64,000 bases of DNA from Mycobacterium colombiense. GTDB taxonomy: Bacteria > Actinomycetota > Actinomycetes > Mycobacteriales > Mycobacteriaceae. Shown here in pieces: positions 60,508-64,000 of this stretch. The position numbers were made by a program, and so were the translations under genes. The notes under the pieces were generated by a model. The model was not told the DNA's origin, did not search any database, and was given only the letters and a program-made list of their open reading frames with translations. The stretch spans positions 62,001-126,000 of the forward strand of contig NZ_LZSX01000088.1 in NCBI RefSeq assembly GCF_001665835.1, in the 5' to 3' direction. How positions within the stretch are numbered: the first letter of the stretch is position 1; every line of letters begins with the position of its first letter.

Positions 60508-60941
60508 GTGGCTGTGACTGAGCCGCTCATTGGACGTGCTTGGCCCACTGTGCCAGTTCGAGTCCGATTCAAAGGCAACGGAACTACCCCAAAACGGGTA
60601 GTGAACCGCTTGGCACTGGCTCGTCTTGCCCGGATGGGCGGGGCCGTACTTCATTAACTCAGCGATTGCTGCAGGAGTTCGTGGGGAAGACATCACGGTC
60701 GCCGGGCGCCGTGCCAGCGAGCCCGCCGCCATGGCTGCCCATCTCCCGGAGGAACTGCAGTCGTTCGACCGGCTGGCACTACCCGAACGGTCTGAGCGAC
60801 TACCTGGCCGCTCTGAGCACGTTTTTGGTTGACGCACAACGGCTTACGCCTGTGATGAACGCAGCGGGTCCATCCGCTGCAGATTGGTTTCGGCGGATGC
60901 TGGCAACCGCTGAACATGAACAGAGCATCACCGTTAGATAG
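60508..60941 (+). pseudogene. Probable decayed gene split over three frames
   Basis: Protein-like sequence continues through three frames. From GTG 60508 it reads AVTEPLIGRAWPTVPVRVRF and KRVVNRLALARLARM, then stops at 60657. The next frame gives GPYFINSAIAAGVRGEDITV and AAHLPEELQSFDRL. A third gives WHYPNGLSDYLAALSTFLVD up to a stop at 60941. Joined, they make about 143 residues with coding-like composition. Two frameshifts, or sequencing errors, would explain this. The family is not recognised. Confidence 0.42.
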
Positions 60942-61296
60942 CTCACTTATTCGATACAGAAGTTGTCCAGGCCACATTGAGCAGCGTTTCCGCAGGTAGT
61001 CTAGGTGTTCTCACGACAATTGGTTGGGTCAGATGGCGGACTTCCGAGACGGAGGTGTGGCAACGAGGATCGCGCGCTCCTCGAATGCCGTACCCGCGAT
61101 GAAGGGCTTCGCGCCCTAGCGCGGCTGAAGCTTGCGAGCTGCAGCCAATTCCACCAGTCGGCTTCTGCCGGCGCTTCGCCCGAAGCTGCGGCCACTTGCA
61201 GCGCGGCTTCTTTGACACAGTTCGGGACCACCGGCGGTCCCCGACTTGCCATCGTATGGCCAATGGCATGGCCATAGAACCCGAGCGGAGTAAGAC
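60942..61296. other. 355-base stretch without a supported gene
   Basis: Only frames with a low-complexity, Arg/Ser-rich shadow composition are present on both strands. One further TTGTCCA copy lies at 60963-60969. Nothing else is recognised. Confidence 0.45.
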
Positions 61297-61575
61297 ATGA
61301 GCAAGCGGGAAAGGTGGGCAGCAGCAGCGTTGGGAAGCGGTTTAACGCTTGCGGTTTCCTTCACCTTGATCCTCAACTCTTCGATCAGCGTGAACATCAA
61401 CAGCGGTAATACCAGCAACAGCGGTAATACGAACTACGGCGGTACTACCGACAATGGCGGTCGTGATGTGCCCGTCAGGAGTTACACGATCGTGTCGCCG
61501 GTCGTCGTGACTCCTTTGCCACCGCCACCGCCGTCGCGACCTCAGCCTCGGTGTACTTGCCGCCCGGCTCATTGA
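61297..61575 (+). CDS. Small exported or membrane-anchored protein
   Basis: A 92-residue protein with a positively charged start (SKRERW) and a hydrophobic segment (about residues 8-27), so a signal peptide or anchor. Next comes an Asn/Ser/Gly-rich part with near-repeats SGNTSNSGNTNYGG, and then a Pro-rich end with CTC. A hairpin follows the gene. No family is recognised; a surface role such as exclusion or superinfection immunity is only a thought. Confidence 0.65.
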   Translation: MSKRERWAAAALGSGLTLAVSFTLILNSSISVNINSGNTSNSGNTNYGGTTDNGGRDVPVRSYTIVSPVVVTPLPPPPPSRPQPRCTCRPAH

Positions 61576-61577
61576 GG

Positions 61578-61613
61578 GAACGCCCCCAAGTCGATCTCGG
61601 CCTGGGGGCGTTC
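61578..61613 (+). terminator. Hairpin terminator after the small exported protein
   Basis: GAACGCCCCC (61578-61587) and GGGGGCGTTC (61604-61613) form a perfect ten-base stem with a 16-base loop, starting three bases after the stop codon. There is no T-tract. Strong stem; terminator role inferred. Confidence 0.7.
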
Positions 61614-61781
61614 TACTGTTCGGACACCCCGCTTAGCCTGCTCGGCGTGTCGCCTATTAAGCGCAGATGGCGCTGGCAGACACGGCGTTGTAAAACTCGA
61701 CAATCGAGTACGCCATGGACACAAAACCGAGGGCCGATCTTGGTCAGTGGTTGCGCAGTCATTCCCCTGAAGCCCTCTGTA

Positions 61782-62180
61782 CTACGTGACCCTCGGTCTC
61801 CCAGCTGAATACCGGGCGCGGACTCGTAAGCAGTGAATATGGCTGACGTCGAGCCTGTGCAGCTCGGCGTTCTCGGCCTCTTGCTCGGCCTCAATCTTGG
61901 CGATGTGCGCCTGTAGTTCAGATCGCTGGACTTTGGGCGCCAGGGCGGGCCGCTTGCTGAGGTGCGCAAACTTCTGCCTGATCTGATCGGGCGTCAAGAT
62001 GCGCCAGACGGCAGTCCAGACTGCATCTGGGTCACACTCGCACTCCCACCGCTCCGGGTTCTCCTGGGTGGGGGCCGCGTAGGGTTCATGACCCTGTCCC
62101 CGGTGGCTGACGATCCACCGCTCGCGCATCTGCTCCATCGTGGACGACGGCTTGCTGATCCAGTCGCTCTCAGCACTCAT
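61782..62180 (-). CDS. Small hypothetical protein, MSAE-W-I type (a)
   Basis: A 132-residue charged protein with a C-terminal coiled-coil-like stretch (SELQAHIAKIEAEQEAENAEL, positions near residues 93-113). The ATG at 62180 has a TGGAGGT ribosome site seven bases upstream. Its first residues MSAESDWISKP resemble MSAERGWIGEP of the next minus-strand gene, so the two share an N-terminal module. Function unknown. Opposite strand to the rest of the element. Confidence 0.65.
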   Translation of the reverse strand: MSAESDWISKPSSTMEQMRERWIVSHRGQGHEPYAAPTQENPERWECECDPDAVWTAVWRILTPDQIRQKFAHLSKRPALAPKVQRSELQAHIAKIEAEQEAENAELHRLDVSHIHCLRVRARYSAGRPRVT

Positions 62181-62257
62181 TAAGACCTCCAAAAATCTTG
62201 TGGCCTAGGCCAATCCAAGTTCATCAGCGACTTCGCCCCTTCAGCCATGATTACGCC

Positions 62258-62470
62258 CTAACCGGTACCGCTTGGCGATCCCCAGGGCCCGTTGTGACCG
62301 TGGTCGATTTCGGATTCGGCGCTCTTGGCCCCTTGCTCCTCGGTCAGGTTCAGGGTGGAGATGCCGGAGTGGAAGTGGCTATGGCCGGTACCCTTTTCGC
62401 TCAGCCAACCTGGTGTGTGCCACTCCTTGGTTGGCTGCGGTTCACCGATCCAGCCGCGCTCAGCACTCAT
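62258..62470 (-). CDS. Small hypothetical protein, MSAE-W-I type (b)
   Basis: A 70-residue protein starting MSAERGWIGEPQPTKEW, with a GGAGG ribosome site five to seven bases before the ATG at 62470. It has a His/Ser-rich middle (GTGHSHFHSG). The frame is open for another 142 codons upstream, which include a possible membrane segment (LGFAALIVGLLRM). The good ribosome site and the likeness to the neighbour favour the short form. Function unknown. Confidence 0.5.
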   Translation of the reverse strand: MSAERGWIGEPQPTKEWHTPGWLSEKGTGHSHFHSGISTLNLTEEQGAKSAESEIDHGHNGPWGSPSGTG

Positions 62471-62916
62471 AGGTGCCTCCTTTTGACGGTCGAGACCACA
62501 TCGAGCCTCCGTGTTTTCCGGGCCTCCGCAGAGAGGCGCTGTTGCCGACCCGCTTGGCTCGACCGCTTCATCACTCGGACCACCCATGAGCGTGGGGTTG
62601 GTGTGTGCCGAGCCGGGGGCTTGATGGCGCATCCGTAGCAAACCAACTATTAGGGCTGCGAAACCCAGTTCACGTCCCAGCCAGTACCACAAGTTCACAC
62701 CACTATTTGCATTACGGTGGCACAACGATCTGTCAACCGACATCGTTCCCGCAGCCGGACGCCATGGCAGCATTGTGGCCGAGCCACCGCAATGAGTAAC
62801 ACGCCACGTCAGAGCGGCGCGTTGCTCGGCGATGTCGGCGGCCGGTCGTACAGTGCAGCCATGTGTGATGACGTCGCCGTGAGAGCGGTGCCGCACAGTG
62901 AGGCAGAGGTTGAAGC
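62471..62916. other. 446-base region upstream of darT
   Basis: No gene is firmly supported. AACGAT (62724-62729) and ATCGTT (62742-62747) form an inverted repeat with a 12-base spacer that could be an operator for the toxin-antitoxin operon, about 170 bases before darT. No clear -10/-35 pair is seen. Confidence 0.4.
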
Positions 62917-63507
62917 GTGGACCGCAGTCGAGTCAAGGAGCTGCACTACATCACCCCGATCGCCAACTTGGCGTCGATCGGCACCCATGGCATTCTCAGC
63001 CATAATTCTGCCGAGCGGCTCCAACATGTCTCGATTGCTCTGCAATCGGCGCAAGACATACGTGCCGGTCTGACGGTGCCCAACGGTTTGGCCCTTCATG
63101 ATTACGTCAATCTCTACTTTGATGCGCGCAACGCGATGATGTACAAGCGGCTCGACCAAAAGACGTCGATTGCAGTCCTCCGGGTCCACCCTGCGGTGTT
63201 GGACATTCCGGGGACGGTCATCACCGATGGCAACGCCGCGTCACCGTCGACCAAGTGCGGACCGTCGCCGGGCGGCATAGCGGGGCTGGAAGAAGCTCGC
63301 GTCTACGCGCACTCGTGGACACATTCTGACCCGTGGACATATAGAGAGTGGAAGAGGAAACGATGCGCCGAAGTTCTCGTACCTAACGGCGTAGCAGTCG
63401 TGCACCTCATAGGCTGCTACGTCTACTCCGACGCGGTGATTGCCCAATGCCAGCAACTCTGTCCCGAGATTGAAGGAAAGGTGTATCGGCATGTCTTCTT
63501 CGAATGA
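62917..63507 (+). CDS. darT: DarT-family DNA ADP-ribosyltransferase toxin
   Basis: A 196-residue DUF4433/DarT protein. The start LHYITPIANLASIGTHGILS is the NAD-binding signature, LHDYVNLYFDARNAMMYK the family core, and CAEVLVPNGV holds the likely catalytic Glu (E152); R49 may be the conserved active-site Arg. DarT transfers ADP-ribose from NAD to bases in single-stranded DNA, blocking replication. The GTG at 62917 is the only standard start after an in-frame TGA six bases upstream and has AGAGG eight bases before it. All key motifs look intact, so it should be active. Confidence 0.92.
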   Translation: MDRSRVKELHYITPIANLASIGTHGILSHNSAERLQHVSIALQSAQDIRAGLTVPNGLALHDYVNLYFDARNAMMYKRLDQKTSIAVLRVHPAVLDIPGTVITDGNAASPSTKCGPSPGGIAGLEEARVYAHSWTHSDPWTYREWKRKRCAEVLVPNGVAVVHLIGCYVYSDAVIAQCQQLCPEIEGKVYRHVFFE

Positions 63508-63517
63508 AGGACGCAAC

Positions 63518-64000
63518 GTGACACTGACTTCGGGCAATGTACTCGAATCGCGAGCTCAGACACTGGTCAACACCGTCAACTGCGTCGGAGTTATGGGTAA
63601 AGGAATTGCGCTGGCGTTCAAGCGTCGCTACCCCGAGATGTTCAGGGACTACGTCGCGCGCTGTGATCGAAACGAGGTTCGGTTGGGCCAACCGTATGTC
63701 TTCCAAGCAGAGGATCACTTGATCGTCAACTTCCCAACCAAGCAGCACTGGCGAGCCGTCAGCCGCCTGCAGGACATCGTCGACGGGCTGAACTATCTCG
63801 AAAAGCACTATAAAGAATGGGGCATTACATCGATAGCTGTCCCACCATTGGGGTGTGGAAACGGCCAACTCGAATGGAAGGTGGTGGGACCCACTCTCGC
63901 AAGGCATCTCGCTCGGTTTGACATTCCCGTTCAGTTATATGCACCGCAGGGTGAAGCAATCCCCTTCGAGCAGATGGAACTCATCCCGTCTCCCGGCGGG
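63518..64000 (+). CDS. darG: DarG macrodomain antitoxin, 5' part
   Basis: The gene runs off the window end; 161 residues are visible. GTG at 63518 follows GAAGGA by six bases; an ATG at 63491 in the same frame would overlap darT by 17 bases. The macrodomain signatures are LVNTVNCVGVMGKGIALAF and VPPLGCGNGQLEW, and the Lys in NFPTKQHWR stands where the catalytic Lys of characterised DarG lies. DarG removes ADP-ribose from DNA and its C-terminal part normally binds DarT; that part is not in view. The pair forms one operon. Confidence 0.93.
   Translation, partial: MTLTSGNVLESRAQTLVNTVNCVGVMGKGIALAFKRRYPEMFRDYVARCDRNEVRLGQPYVFQAEDHLIVNFPTKQHWRAVSRLQDIVDGLNYLEKHYKEWGITSIAVPPLGCGNGQLEWKVVGPTLARHLARFDIPVQLYAPQGEAIPFEQMELIPSPGG

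Noticed and set aside
60280..60837. 185-codon minus-strand frame
   Set aside because: Low-complexity Ser/Arg-rich product with no ribosome site, antisense to a region with better plus-strand coding character.
1..64000. CRISPR arrays, insertion sequences, tRNA and rRNA genes
   Set aside because: No regularly spaced repeats, transposase motifs, tRNA cloverleafs or rRNA sequences were recognised; only tmRNA was found.

Overview
The window comes from a Mycobacterium, most likely a nontuberculous species. It is GC-rich and carries two PPE-SVP genes, a DUF222/HNH (13E12-type) gene, a mycothiol-type isomerase family protein and a tmRNA whose tag reads ADSHQRDYALAA. From memory of M. tuberculosis H37Rv, positions 5.6-55 kb follow the Rv3166c-to-Rv3099c order in reverse orientation. 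Several lineage-specific insertions interrupt it, and there is one large gap after the Rv3134c-like gene. Names used here come from family recognition and this remembered order; no database search was run.

Layout. 0-5.5 kb: end of a flavin monooxygenase gene, a phosphotransferase/lipocalin-like pair divergent from a TetR-SDR pair, and an HNH gene. 5.6-9.8 kb: a DUF4129 - small membrane protein - MoxR - DUF58 - membrane protein operon. 9.8-25.4 kb (minus strand): the complete 14-gene nuoA-N operon for NADH:menaquinone oxidoreductase, its genes mostly joined by 1-4 base overlaps, with an atypical receiver-domain gene upstream. 26.3-34.9 kb (minus): ten tightly packed genes (homogentisate-dioxygenase-like enzyme, hydrolase, CoA transferase, HMG-CoA-lyase-like enzyme, TetR, acyl-CoA dehydrogenase, phosphotransferase, DUF6285, SnoaL-like, YceI-like) that look like one catabolic operon. 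35-41.4 kb: fadB4-like and YhdH-like reductases, an aldo/keto reductase, fadE23/fadE24-like acyl-CoA dehydrogenases and hisN. 41.5-46.8 kb: a small membrane protein, two PPE genes, then a stress island (universal stress protein, group III truncated hemoglobin, PNPOx-like protein) with three DosR-like boxes but no devR/devS beside it. 46.8-54.8 kb: fprA, prfB, an MscS channel, a proline-rich membrane protein, ftsE, ftsX, smpB, a DMT transporter and a DinB-fold protein. 54.9-55.3 kb: tmRNA (ssrA).

From 55.3 kb to the end of the window lies an integrative element inserted at the 3' end of ssrA. It has a tyrosine integrase, an excisionase-like HTH protein, small unknown genes, a phage-style intrinsic terminator, a primase-polymerase, a RecA/DnaB-type ATPase followed by TTGTCCAA repeats that could be an origin, a decayed gene, a small exported protein and two small related cytosolic proteins. 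It ends with a DarT-DarG pair, a DNA ADP-ribosyltransferase toxin and its macrodomain antitoxin; darG runs off the window. No virion or conjugation genes are visible, so the element may be a phage satellite, a prophage remnant or one end of a larger element. DarTG as its cargo is the most interesting system here.
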